Of a DNA stretch of 64,000 bases, positions 7,574 through 15,109 are shown piece after piece. The DNA comes from SZUA-100 sp965248135. Lineage in GTDB: Bacteria > Pseudomonadota > Alphaproteobacteria > Rhizobiales > Rhizobiaceae. The DNA is taken from assembly GCA_965248135.1 (NCBI GenBank), contig CBDFIN010000012.1, forward strand, positions 372,001-436,000, read 5' to 3'. The notes under the pieces are model-generated. The model was not told where the DNA came from, did no database searches, and saw nothing but the letters and a program-made list of their open reading frames with translations. Positions within the stretch are counted from its first letter, which is position 1, and each line of letters starts with the position of its first letter. The position numbers and the translations under genes were made by a program.

Positions 7574-8454
7574 GCAGCGCCTCAACCCAAATGGCGGCGA
7601 TCAGGACCACGCCAATAACCCGCGCCGCGACCTACACGGTGTTACTGCTGATTGCAGCCTATTACCTGCTGCCGCTTTATGTGATGCTGGTTAATTCCCT
7701 AAAGCCGCTCGATGAAATCCGGCAGGGCCAGATGATGAACCTGCCAAATACCTGGACCCTCGACCCGTGGCGCTCGGCCTGGTCGACCGCACAGATTGGG
7801 GTCAGCCCCACAGGGTTGGTTCCCTATTTCTTGAATTCTTTCCTGATGGTAATTCCGGCGGTTGCCATCGCCACCATTCTCGGTGCGCTCAACGGCTATG
7901 TGTTGACTAAATGGCGATTTCGCGGCGACAATTATGTCTTCGGATTGATGCTCTTTTCCTGTTTTATCCCGTTTCAGATCGTTATCATTCCTATGGCTGC
8001 GGTGCTGGGCTTTCTTGGCCTTTCGGGAACTATTGCCGGCCTTGTGCTGGTGCACACGGTCTATGGCCTTGGATTCACCACGCTGTTTTTCCGCAATTTC
8101 TACGCCGCCTTTCCGACCGAGCTGGTGCGCTCCGCCATGGTCGATGGTGCGGGGTTCTTCAAGATTTTCTGGCGCATCTTGCTGCCTTTGTCGGTTCCCA
8201 TAGTCATCGTCACGGTAATATGGCAATTCACCAATGTGTGGAATGATTTCCTCTTTGGCGCATCTTTTTCGGACTACGATTCATTTCCGATGACTGTTGC
8301 TCTCAACAATCTGGTGAATTCATCGACGGGTGTGAAAGAATATAACGTTCATTTTGCCGGGGCGATCCTCGCGGCACTTCCCACTCTCATCGTTTACATT
8401 GTCTCTGGCCGTTACTTCGTGCGCGGCCTGATGGCCGGCGCAGTGAAAGGCTGA
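7570..8454 (+). CDS. Sugar ABC transporter permease (MalG/GtsC type)
   Basis: 294 residues, six predicted membrane spans beginning with YTVLLLIAAYYLLPLYVMLVNSLK. The conserved EAA loop is ELVRSAMVDGAGFFKIFWRILLPLSVPI, and the tail FVRGLMAGAVKG is the usual MalG-family ending. It forms the heterodimeric channel with the preceding permease. Start and preceding stop overlap as ATGA; the stop lies 6 bases before the ATPase gene. Same strand, spacing and base use as its neighbours, so it is part of one sugar-import operon. Confidence 0.9.
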   Translation: MSSASTQMAAIRTTPITRAATYTVLLLIAAYYLLPLYVMLVNSLKPLDEIRQGQMMNLPNTWTLDPWRSAWSTAQIGVSPTGLVPYFLNSFLMVIPAVAIATILGALNGYVLTKWRFRGDNYVFGLMLFSCFIPFQIVIIPMAAVLGFLGLSGTIAGLVLVHTVYGLGFTTLFFRNFYAAFPTELVRSAMVDGAGFFKIFWRILLPLSVPIVIVTVIWQFTNVWNDFLFGASFSDYDSFPMTVALNNLVNSSTGVKEYNVHFAGAILAALPTLIVYIVSGRYFVRGLMAGAVKG

Positions 8455-8460
8455 ACCATC

Positions 8461-9588
8461 ATGTCCTCACCATCATCCACACCCTTCATGAAAATTTCCG
8501 GGCTGCGAAAGCGGTTCGGTAATGTGGAGGTGCTCAAAGGTATCGATCTGGAGTTGGAGGAAGGTGGATTTCTGGTCCTTGTCGGCCCCTCCGGCTGTGG
8601 CAAATCCACCCTTTTGAACAATATTGCCGGTCTTGAAGAAATCTCGGAAGGCTCGATCTCCGTTGAGGGCCATCCGATCAATGATCTGCATCCCTCAAAG
8701 CGTGACATTGCCATGGTATTCCAGTCTTACGCGCTATATCCAAACATGACCGTTGGTGGCAATATTGCCTTCGGTATGGAGATGCGGGGCGTACCGAAGC
8801 CGGAACGCGATAAAGCGGTCGACGAAGTGTCAAAGACGCTGCAAATCGATCACCTGCTTGATCGGAAACCGAGCCAGCTTTCGGGTGGCCAACGCCAGCG
8901 TGTGGCCATGGGCCGCGCACTGGTGCGCGATCCGAAATTGTTCCTGTTTGATGAACCCTTGTCCAATCTCGATGCCAAACTGCGGGTCGACATGCGGGTC
9001 GAGATCAAGCGGTTGCATGCTTCAACTGGCAGAACCATCATCTATGTCACCCACGATCAGATCGAAGCGATGACGCTTGCCACCTGTATCGCGGTACTAA
9101 AGGATGGTGAGTTGCAGCAGGTCGGCACGCCCAATGAAATCTATAACCGTCCGGCCAACATATTTGTAGCTGATTTCATGGGTTCACCGGCGATGAACCT
9201 GCTGCCGGCCAAAGTGGTCGACGCTAAAGAGGGAACGACGCTGGAGATCGCCCAGAACGAAGGCAGTGTGCAATTGTCTATTCCAGCTAACATCACCTCA
9301 TCGACGCTCGAAGCCGGTCAATCGGTCATCCTGGGTATTCGGCCGGAAGCAATAACGGACATGGATGGCGCCGACAGACACTCGAAATCAATTGCCACAA
9401 TTGATGGCCGGGTTGAGTTGGTCGAGCCGGCGGGTTCGGATACCTACGTCATTACCCATCTTGGCGGCAAGGTGCTGACCGCCCGAATGCGCGCCGATGC
9501 TGATGTGCAGCCTGGAGAGACCGTTCCTTTTGCCTTCAATCTTGAAAAAGCGGTGGTGTTTGATCCGGAGAACCAGAACCGGCTTTAA
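8461..9588 (+). CDS. Sugar ABC transporter ATP-binding protein (MalK/UgpC type)
   Basis: 375 residues. An ATPase domain (about 1-240) is followed by C-terminal TOBE/OB domains, as in MalK and UgpC. Walker A is GPSGCGKST, the Q-loop is in MVFQSYALYP, the signature is LSGGQRQRVAMGRA, Walker B is LFLFDEPLSNLD, and the switch His is in YVTHDQIEAM. All are intact. It energises the two permeases just upstream. ATPases of this subfamily can serve more than one importer in the same cell, so exclusivity cannot be claimed. It is the last recognisable transport gene of the operon; a GMC oxidoreductase follows after 94 bases. Confidence 0.93.
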   Translation: MSSPSSTPFMKISGLRKRFGNVEVLKGIDLELEEGGFLVLVGPSGCGKSTLLNNIAGLEEISEGSISVEGHPINDLHPSKRDIAMVFQSYALYPNMTVGGNIAFGMEMRGVPKPERDKAVDEVSKTLQIDHLLDRKPSQLSGGQRQRVAMGRALVRDPKLFLFDEPLSNLDAKLRVDMRVEIKRLHASTGRTIIYVTHDQIEAMTLATCIAVLKDGELQQVGTPNEIYNRPANIFVADFMGSPAMNLLPAKVVDAKEGTTLEIAQNEGSVQLSIPANITSSTLEAGQSVILGIRPEAITDMDGADRHSKSIATIDGRVELVEPAGSDTYVITHLGGKVLTARMRADADVQPGETVPFAFNLEKAVVFDPENQNRL

Positions 9589-9593
9589 GGCGC

Positions 9594-9686
9594 ATGCGAC
9601 CAACAACTGACATCATCAAGACGATCCGCAACGCCGGTGTCACCAAGATTGAAGCAGGCGCCCACCTGCATGTTCCAGAGCTATGA
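9594..9686 (+). CDS. 30-codon open frame overlapping the GMC oxidoreductase start
   Basis: An ATG at 9594 opens a 30-residue frame whose TGA overlaps the next gene's ATG as ATGA (9683). The peptide (RPTTDIIKTIRNAGVTKIEAG is its core) has no family I recognise. It could be a leader for translational coupling or the decayed end of a lost gene. Real translation is uncertain. Confidence 0.2.
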   Translation: MRPTTDIIKTIRNAGVTKIEAGAHLHVPEL

Positions 9687-11275
9687 GCGTGGCCAAGGAA
9701 TATGACTATATCATCGTCGGGGGCGGGTCGGCGGGTTCGGTGATCGCCTCGCGCCTTAGTGAACAGGAAGACGTTTCGGTATTGTTGCTCGAAGCCGGTG
9801 GCAAGGACTGGCACCCCTTCTATCACCTGCCGGCGGGATTTGCCAAAATGACCAAGGGCATCGGTTCCTGGGGATGGAACACCGTTCCTCAAAAGCACAT
9901 GAACAATATGAGCATTCGCTTCACTCAAGCCAAAGTGATTGGTGGCGGATCGACCATCAATGCGCAGATTTACACCCGTGGTAACCGGCTTGATTACGAC
10001 CAATGGCGTCAGATGGGATGTGATGGCTGGGGCTATGATGATGTGTTGCCCTATTTTCGCAAAAGCGAGGACAACGATAGTTTTGAGAACCAATTTCACG
10101 GCAAGGGTGGCCTGTTGGGGGTGTCGCAACCTGCCGCTGCCTTGCCGATCTGTGAAGCCTGGTTTGAAGCGGCCTTACAGATCGGCATTCCACGTAATCA
10201 TGACATGGCAGGGGAAAAACAGGATGGCGTCGGATATTACCAACTCACCCAGCGCAATGCCCGCCGCTCTTCTGCCGCAATAGCTTACCTTGGGCCGGCA
10301 CGTGGCAGGAAAAATCTGACGGTTCGAACAAATGCGCAGGTGAAACGTATCCTGATCGAAAATGCCTGTGCCATCGGGGTCGAAATGCTCGATGGTGTTC
10401 GATATAGAGCGCGGCGGGAAGTGGTATTGTCCTCAGGCACAATTGGCTCGCCGCGTATGCTCATGCTTTCCGGCATTGGTCCTGCCGACCACTTGAGGTC
10501 CGTTGGCATTGAGCCGATTTTCGATCAACCGGGCGTTGGTTCAAACCTGCAAGACCATCTCGACCTGTTCTTAATTGCCGAATGTAGCGGCAATCACACC
10601 TATGATCGCTACGCCAGGCCGCTGATGTCGGCTGTAGCGGGCCTGCAATATCTTATAACCCGCAGAGGACCTGTAGCATCCAGCCTGTTTGAGACCGGCG
10701 GGTTTTGGTATGCTGACGAGAATGCTCCCTCGCCCGACATTCAGTTCCATCTGGGATTGGGATCGGGCATCGAGGCGGGCGTTGCGGCGATGCCTTATGG
10801 TGGCGTTACACTAAACTCGGCCTATTTGCGTCCCCGTTCACGCGGAACGGTACGCCTGGCTAATGCAGATCCATCGCAAGCACCGTTAATCGATCCCAAT
10901 TACTGGCAAGATCGATATGATCGAGAGATGTCCATTCGCGGCTTGAAACTGGCGCAGGAAACGATGCGGCAGGACGCCTTGAAACCTTATGTACTGGCGC
11001 AACGTTTGCCCGGCCCGGATGTCGTGAGCGACCAGGACTATTTCAATTATGCCTGCGCCAACGCCAAGACCGATCACCACCCGGCCGGCACGTGCCGGAT
11101 GGGCGGGGATGAGCAAGCCGTGGTGTCACCAACGCTGAAATTCAATGGCATCAAGGGGCTTCGTATCGCCGATGCATCGATTATGCCGACACTGATTTCA
11201 GCCAACACCAATGCCACCGCCATTATGATCGGTGAAAAAGCCGCCGATATGATCCGGCACGAGACGGTACAATAA
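9683..11275 (+). CDS. GMC family FAD-dependent alcohol/choline dehydrogenase
   Basis: 530 residues, cytoplasmic (no signal). The N-terminal FAD-binding Rossmann motif is in YIIVGGGSAGSVIASRLSE. GMC signature 2 is GTIGSPRMLMLSGIGP. The C-terminal active-site region is HHPAGTCRMG, and NTNATAIMIGEKAADMI closes the FAD site. The family oxidises alcohols (choline, sugar alcohols, long-chain or aryl alcohols) and length fits the BetA-like branch. No betaine-aldehyde dehydrogenase gene lies nearby, so choline is not favoured. Its place directly behind a sugar ABC operon suggests it oxidises the imported compound or a derivative; that is inference. Confidence 0.85.
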   Translation: MSVAKEYDYIIVGGGSAGSVIASRLSEQEDVSVLLLEAGGKDWHPFYHLPAGFAKMTKGIGSWGWNTVPQKHMNNMSIRFTQAKVIGGGSTINAQIYTRGNRLDYDQWRQMGCDGWGYDDVLPYFRKSEDNDSFENQFHGKGGLLGVSQPAAALPICEAWFEAALQIGIPRNHDMAGEKQDGVGYYQLTQRNARRSSAAIAYLGPARGRKNLTVRTNAQVKRILIENACAIGVEMLDGVRYRARREVVLSSGTIGSPRMLMLSGIGPADHLRSVGIEPIFDQPGVGSNLQDHLDLFLIAECSGNHTYDRYARPLMSAVAGLQYLITRRGPVASSLFETGGFWYADENAPSPDIQFHLGLGSGIEAGVAAMPYGGVTLNSAYLRPRSRGTVRLANADPSQAPLIDPNYWQDRYDREMSIRGLKLAQETMRQDALKPYVLAQRLPGPDVVSDQDYFNYACANAKTDHHPAGTCRMGGDEQAVVSPTLKFNGIKGLRIADASIMPTLISANTNATAIMIGEKAADMIRHETVQ

Positions 11276-11286
11276 ACCGCAGGCCG

Positions 11287-11373
11287 ATGATAATTGACGT
11301 TGCCCGAAAATCCGGCGTGGCAAAGTCGACGGTCATCCTGGTTGTTCAACGCAGCCCGCTTGTCAAACTATAG
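11287..11373 (+). pseudogene. LacI-family regulator, DNA-binding N-terminus only
   Basis: A 28-codon frame reads IIDVARKSGVAKSTVILVVQ, then RSPLVKL and a stop. This is the helix-turn-helix start of a LacI/GalR repressor (xIxDVAxxAGVSxSTVSxVLxxSPxVK). The ligand-binding domain is entirely absent. Such a repressor would be the expected controller of the sugar importer and oxidoreductase upstream, so the stub suggests the operon has lost its local regulator. Two departures from the usual motif (Ile for Ser and Val for Leu after STV) fit decay. Confidence 0.7.
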
Positions 11374-11452
11374 CTGGACACCCTTACCACGAGTCAGTTT
11401 TCCAAAATTTGGGGATTTTGAGTTTTCGTCGACAGAAGACGGGTATGGTTCT

Positions 11453-11592
11453 TATACCAGGGGAAGTTAATACTGACCCATATGATGGTAGAAAAATCGT
11501 TTGCTGACGCGGCGCAATAGGCACCCTGGTCTGGCCGGCCACAAGCGGATTACAACAATGCCATCAGCCGATTTTTAACCACCGAAGGCCGG
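11453..11592. repeat. Interspersed repeat, copy R1 (partial)
   Basis: About 140 bases closely matching 46736-46875 and, less closely, the left half of the element at 20823-21089. All share ATACCA/ATAACA..GGAA..AATACTGACCCAT or a close variant, then GGCGCAAT, CTGGCCGGCCAC and ACCGAAGGCC in the same order and spacing. Only the left end with its terminal motif is kept; the right end is missing or replaced by transposase debris. Confidence 0.6.
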
Positions 11593-11594
11593 AT

Positions 11595-11844
11595 TTCCCG
11601 CGAAAAACTGCCCATGACCTCGTCCACAAGATCATTCGCCAAAAACTGCTTGATCCACTGAAATCGCGACAAGCTGTCGGTCGTTTCAAGCGACAACCAT
11701 GTGCAAGCTCCATTACACTGCCAGTGCGCACCTCGACGTCGCCACCAAAATTGCCAACTTGTCGTCTTGCGTCTTGCGCTGATGGGGTAAACGAAACCGT
11801 AAATCATCCCGTATTTGTTCGATAAAACCCGTCATATCTGCCAT
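11595..11844 (-). pseudogene. IS4-family transposase, N-terminal remnant with frameshifts
   Basis: On the minus strand an ATG at 11844 with AGGAGG just upstream starts ADMTGFIEQIRDDL...LPHQRKTQDDKLAILVAT and then hits a stop. The sense continues in another frame as LETTDSLSRFQWIKQFLAND and LVDEVMGSFSRE. Together these match the first ~110 residues of IS4-type transposases (KTQxxKLALLVATxxxxRSANLMELAAALP..RYQWIxRFLAN). The catalytic DDE region is absent. Dead element. Confidence 0.55.
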
Positions 11845-11941
11845 CAAAGCCTCCTTTTGTTGAAGATTTTGAATCACAAGAAACCCGGATTGTCAAAACT
11901 GACTATCGGTAAGGTAATCATGCTATATATGAGCAGGGGTT

Positions 11942-12076
11942 ATGGGAAGAAATTATAGACAGCTCGATCTTGAACAACGGTGCCGGATAACAGGGCTGAT
12001 GGAACAGGGATATTCAATATCGAAGATTGCCAGCCACCTTGGCCGTGATCGGCGCACGATCCAGCGGTCGGCAGTA
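11942..12076 (+). pseudogene. IS30-family transposase, N-terminal remnant
   Basis: GRNYRQLDLEQRCRITGLME is followed by QGYSISKIASHLGRDRRTIQR. This is the HTH_38 DNA-binding start of IS30-type transposases (YxxLSLEERxxIxxLxxxGxSxxxIAxxLGRxxSTIxRE). After about residue 45 the frame runs into AT-rich, unrelated sequence and stops. The catalytic domain is missing. It lies with the IS4 remnant and R1 between the sugar cluster and the secretion operon. Confidence 0.6.
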
Positions 12077-12197
12077 TCAACCATGATCATATTTCTCAAT
12101 TTGCACCTTTTATATTTGTCAGAATTAGAATTGAAAGTAATTTATAACTATAGTACACATTAACATTGACAAAACTAAACGTTGATTTAATTTTGTA

Positions 12198-13700
12198 TTA
12201 ACCGTTGAGCATGGATGTCTTGAACGTGCCTGCAGTGATTAACAACTGGCTGGTGGCAAAGAACTGTTCAGTCCTCGCCCGAATAGCCGCCATTTCGGCA
12301 ATCGCCAGCAGGCTTTTTTGCTCCAGCACCGGATCGATTGCTATCAGACCTGCAGAGAACTGCGCCAAGCGTGAGCGTACCACCCTACGCAGCGCGCGCA
12401 CTTTTCCATTTGCAAGTTTTAACCGCTTATTGTTGGTAACATGCTCTTCCCAAAGGGTATTGGTTTGTAATTCAATCTGCCGCCTTGTATCGACAGAGCG
12501 GTAATAGGCCGCCTGAGCGGCACTTTTGCTTTCAGAGATTTCCGCCACCGTGGCAAGATCAACAATAGGCATGGTGAGCCGTACACCAATGCTCCAGCTA
12601 TTCGGGTCACTACCGGTTATTGGATTGAAGTCGCGTCGATATTCACCATTCAAACTGATTTGTGGCAGATAATTTCCAAAAACCGACTTGCTGTTATATT
12701 CCGCCGCATCGGCAGTGTGGGCAGCCGCCAGTAAATTGGGATTGTTCTTCAACGCGGATCTTACCAGCGCTAACCGGCCATTATTGGCCATATGATCTAT
12801 TTTGGGCAGACGGGTGGGGACCAAAACGGGTCTTCCGGCAAGGCTCTTCAATTCCGCTTTGGCTTGTTTCATCAATTTGCGGGCATTGACTTCTTCTTGC
12901 TCCACACTGACAAGATCGGCCTTTACCTGAAACACATCGGCGGTACTGGCGAAACCCGCATTGCGGCGCTTGGTAACGGTATTCAGCAAACGGCTCAGAT
13001 CGTTGACGCTTTTGGCGAATAGTGCCTGTGAACTCCTGGCATAGTAATATCTCAAGTAGACATTAATGGTTTGCTGCTTGAGAGTATCTGCCGCAGCCAA
13101 TCCGCCATACATTGACGCAAAAGCGGCGCTGCGGGCGCTCTTGACACCAAAATAGCGCATACCGGAGGTAAATATCGGCAGAGACAAATTCACTTGCCCG
13201 TAGGCATCTGACGTGCCAGTGGTCGAGGAATAATTGCTGCTATATTTGTTGACGTTGAGACTTCCGGTAATCGTTGGAGCGAACTGGGCAATTTGACCCC
13301 AAAGGCGCGCGTTTGCCGCGTCGGTGTCGGCAATTGACGCCCGCAAGCTGGCACTTGAAAACTGTGCCTCACTAATCACCCCGCGCATTCCTAATATGCC
13401 GGCGACATCATTATCGAGTTGCATTCGCAGCGCAGTAGTTGGCAAGGACGAACAATATAAGCCGTCTCCCTCGCATTCGAATTCTACAACCGGTGTGGGC
13501 GCGTGGCTGTGATCCAGCTGCGTGGACGGGCGAATAACCCAGCTCTGTTGGTTCAGCTCGGCCACCGACGAGCCGCGCAATTGTTCCATGGTGCCGGAAT
13601 ACGGACCGGCAAAGGGCATTGCGGCCTCGTCAGCAACAGCGCTGACACCAGTACCAAGCAGCAACCCGGCTGTAACCGGTAATGTTGTAAACAGTCTCAT
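12198..13700 (-). CDS. TolC-like outer-membrane channel of a type I secretion system
   Basis: 500 residues. The start at 13700 is chosen because it gives a clean signal peptide (MRLFTTLPVTAGLLLGTGVSAVA) with AGGCGG upstream; an ATG at 13733 is in frame but overlaps the adaptor gene. The long helical, Ala/Gln/Arg-rich body has two TolC-type repeats, with NxNKYSSN..YGQVNLSLPIF and a second copy near SIGVRLTMPIVDL matching the outer-membrane-efflux-protein family. It forms the trimeric exit duct. It is the last gene of the ATPase-adaptor-TolC operon, 7 bases after the adaptor. Confidence 0.82.
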   Translation of the reverse strand: MRLFTTLPVTAGLLLGTGVSAVADEAAMPFAGPYSGTMEQLRGSSVAELNQQSWVIRPSTQLDHSHAPTPVVEFECEGDGLYCSSLPTTALRMQLDNDVAGILGMRGVISEAQFSSASLRASIADTDAANARLWGQIAQFAPTITGSLNVNKYSSNYSSTTGTSDAYGQVNLSLPIFTSGMRYFGVKSARSAAFASMYGGLAAADTLKQQTINVYLRYYYARSSQALFAKSVNDLSRLLNTVTKRRNAGFASTADVFQVKADLVSVEQEEVNARKLMKQAKAELKSLAGRPVLVPTRLPKIDHMANNGRLALVRSALKNNPNLLAAAHTADAAEYNSKSVFGNYLPQISLNGEYRRDFNPITGSDPNSWSIGVRLTMPIVDLATVAEISESKSAAQAAYYRSVDTRRQIELQTNTLWEEHVTNNKRLKLANGKVRALRRVVRSRLAQFSAGLIAIDPVLEQKSLLAIAEMAAIRARTEQFFATSQLLITAGTFKTSMLNG

Positions 13701-13707
13701 TACCCGC

Positions 13708-15105
13708 CTAGTTCTCCGTAAATGCATGGGCAAAGCTGTCAGTCAGCGGCCTGATCAAATAGGATGCAAAGGTGCGGGATTCGCGCTGAATGAACACGTC
13801 ACCAGTCATGCCTGGCGTAACAAGGGGCGTGCCGTCGGGATTTATCGGTGGCTCGTCAAAGCCTATGCTCACGGTAAAATACTGCTCCATGGTGTTGGGA
13901 TCGGTAGAGGCATCGGCTGCGACAAAGGTCACCTTGCCGGTAAGGGAATCAAAAATCCGCGGATTGAGAGCGGTTATCGTAACATCAGCAAGCTGGCCGA
14001 TGTGGACATGCGAAATGTCCTGGGGCATGACCCGAACCCGCATTTCCAATTCTGCACCCAAGGGAACGATCTCGCCAAGTACTTCGCCAGCCTGGGCGAC
14101 ACCGCCGATGGTGGTGAGAATTGATCGTAGCAATGTTCCCCGCGATGGCGATTTTATCTCGGTATTTTCCACCACCGCCTTCACCGCTTTGTACTGATCA
14201 CTAATCTGTCCCAGTTCGCCCAGAACTTCTGTCAAACGTCCGGACGTGGTTCTTTCATCATTATGCTTGACCAGGTTAAACTGCTCACGAGTTTCTTCAA
14301 TCTCATTGCTGGTGGAACTGTATTCCGATTGCACCGTGGCCAGTTCTCCATTGGCGGTGAGTAGCTGGTTTTCGATCTCCCAACCCTGCTGGCGGGCGAT
14401 GTGCCCTTCCCTCACCAGCGCCTGTGCCGATGAGTGTTGTTTTTGCAATAGCAGAACCTGTTTCGAGATACTGGCAATGCGCCGCCTCAGACCGTCCTTC
14501 CTTTTTTGCAGTGCTTTGATTCTTTGCGTCAATGCAGCCAACTCGGCCGTGATTGCCCGGCGACCGGTTTCAAACTCGCGTTCCTGTTCCAGCCATACCG
14601 CATCAATGATTTTCTCGCCGTCGCCATCTGAGGAACCAAAGCCACCTTTTGTCAGTCTGGCGTTGGTGTCATTTGAAATTCCGCGCAATTGAAAATTTGC
14701 GAACTTTACCGCGGAGCCGTCAACGGCGTACTGCTTTTCAGCCTCAAGACGCTGTTTCAGCGCAAGAAGTGTTGATTGCCTCGCCTTCAATCTGGTCAAT
14801 TCCGCCTGGTCTGTCGCCGGATCCAGTTCAAACAACACCTGACCGGCTTTCACCAGATCACCCTCGCGCGCATGAATGGCCACGACGGTGCCACCTGTAC
14901 GGTGCTGCAAGACCTTGTTCTTGCCTTTCGACACTGCCGACCCCTGCGCCACAATTGCTGATCCCAACGGTGCTAACAGCGCCCAAATTACAAAAAGTGC
15001 CAGCGCGCCAAAGACGATCTTTCTACCCATGCCGACAAGGTCGGCTGGTTCTGTCTGGATATCTTCAAACCAGGTACGCTCTTTGGTATCAGCTTCCATT
15101 GTCAC
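13708..15105 (-). CDS. HlyD/PrtE-type membrane fusion protein of a type I secretion system
   Basis: 465 residues. A short cytoplasmic N-terminus (TKERTWFEDIQTEPADL) is followed by one membrane span (IVFGALALFVIWALLAPLG, about residues 30-48) and a lipoyl half-motif (KVLQHRTGGTVVAIHAREGDLVKAGQVLFELD). Next come a long periplasmic coiled coil (about 95-300), the second lipoyl half (KSPSRGTLLRSILTTIGGVAQAGEVLGEIVP) and a beta-barrel domain ending in RESRTFASYLIRPL. This layout is that of PrtE/HlyD adaptors bridging the ATPase to TolC. The start could be the Met two codons later. It is separated from the ATPase gene by 4 bases. Confidence 0.88.
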   Translation of the reverse strand: MTMEADTKERTWFEDIQTEPADLVGMGRKIVFGALALFVIWALLAPLGSAIVAQGSAVSKGKNKVLQHRTGGTVVAIHAREGDLVKAGQVLFELDPATDQAELTRLKARQSTLLALKQRLEAEKQYAVDGSAVKFANFQLRGISNDTNARLTKGGFGSSDGDGEKIIDAVWLEQEREFETGRRAITAELAALTQRIKALQKRKDGLRRRIASISKQVLLLQKQHSSAQALVREGHIARQQGWEIENQLLTANGELATVQSEYSSTSNEIEETREQFNLVKHNDERTTSGRLTEVLGELGQISDQYKAVKAVVENTEIKSPSRGTLLRSILTTIGGVAQAGEVLGEIVPLGAELEMRVRVMPQDISHVHIGQLADVTITALNPRIFDSLTGKVTFVAADASTDPNTMEQYFTVSIGFDEPPINPDGTPLVTPGMTGDVFIQRESRTFASYLIRPLTDSFAHAFTEN

Positions 15106-15109
15106 TAAC

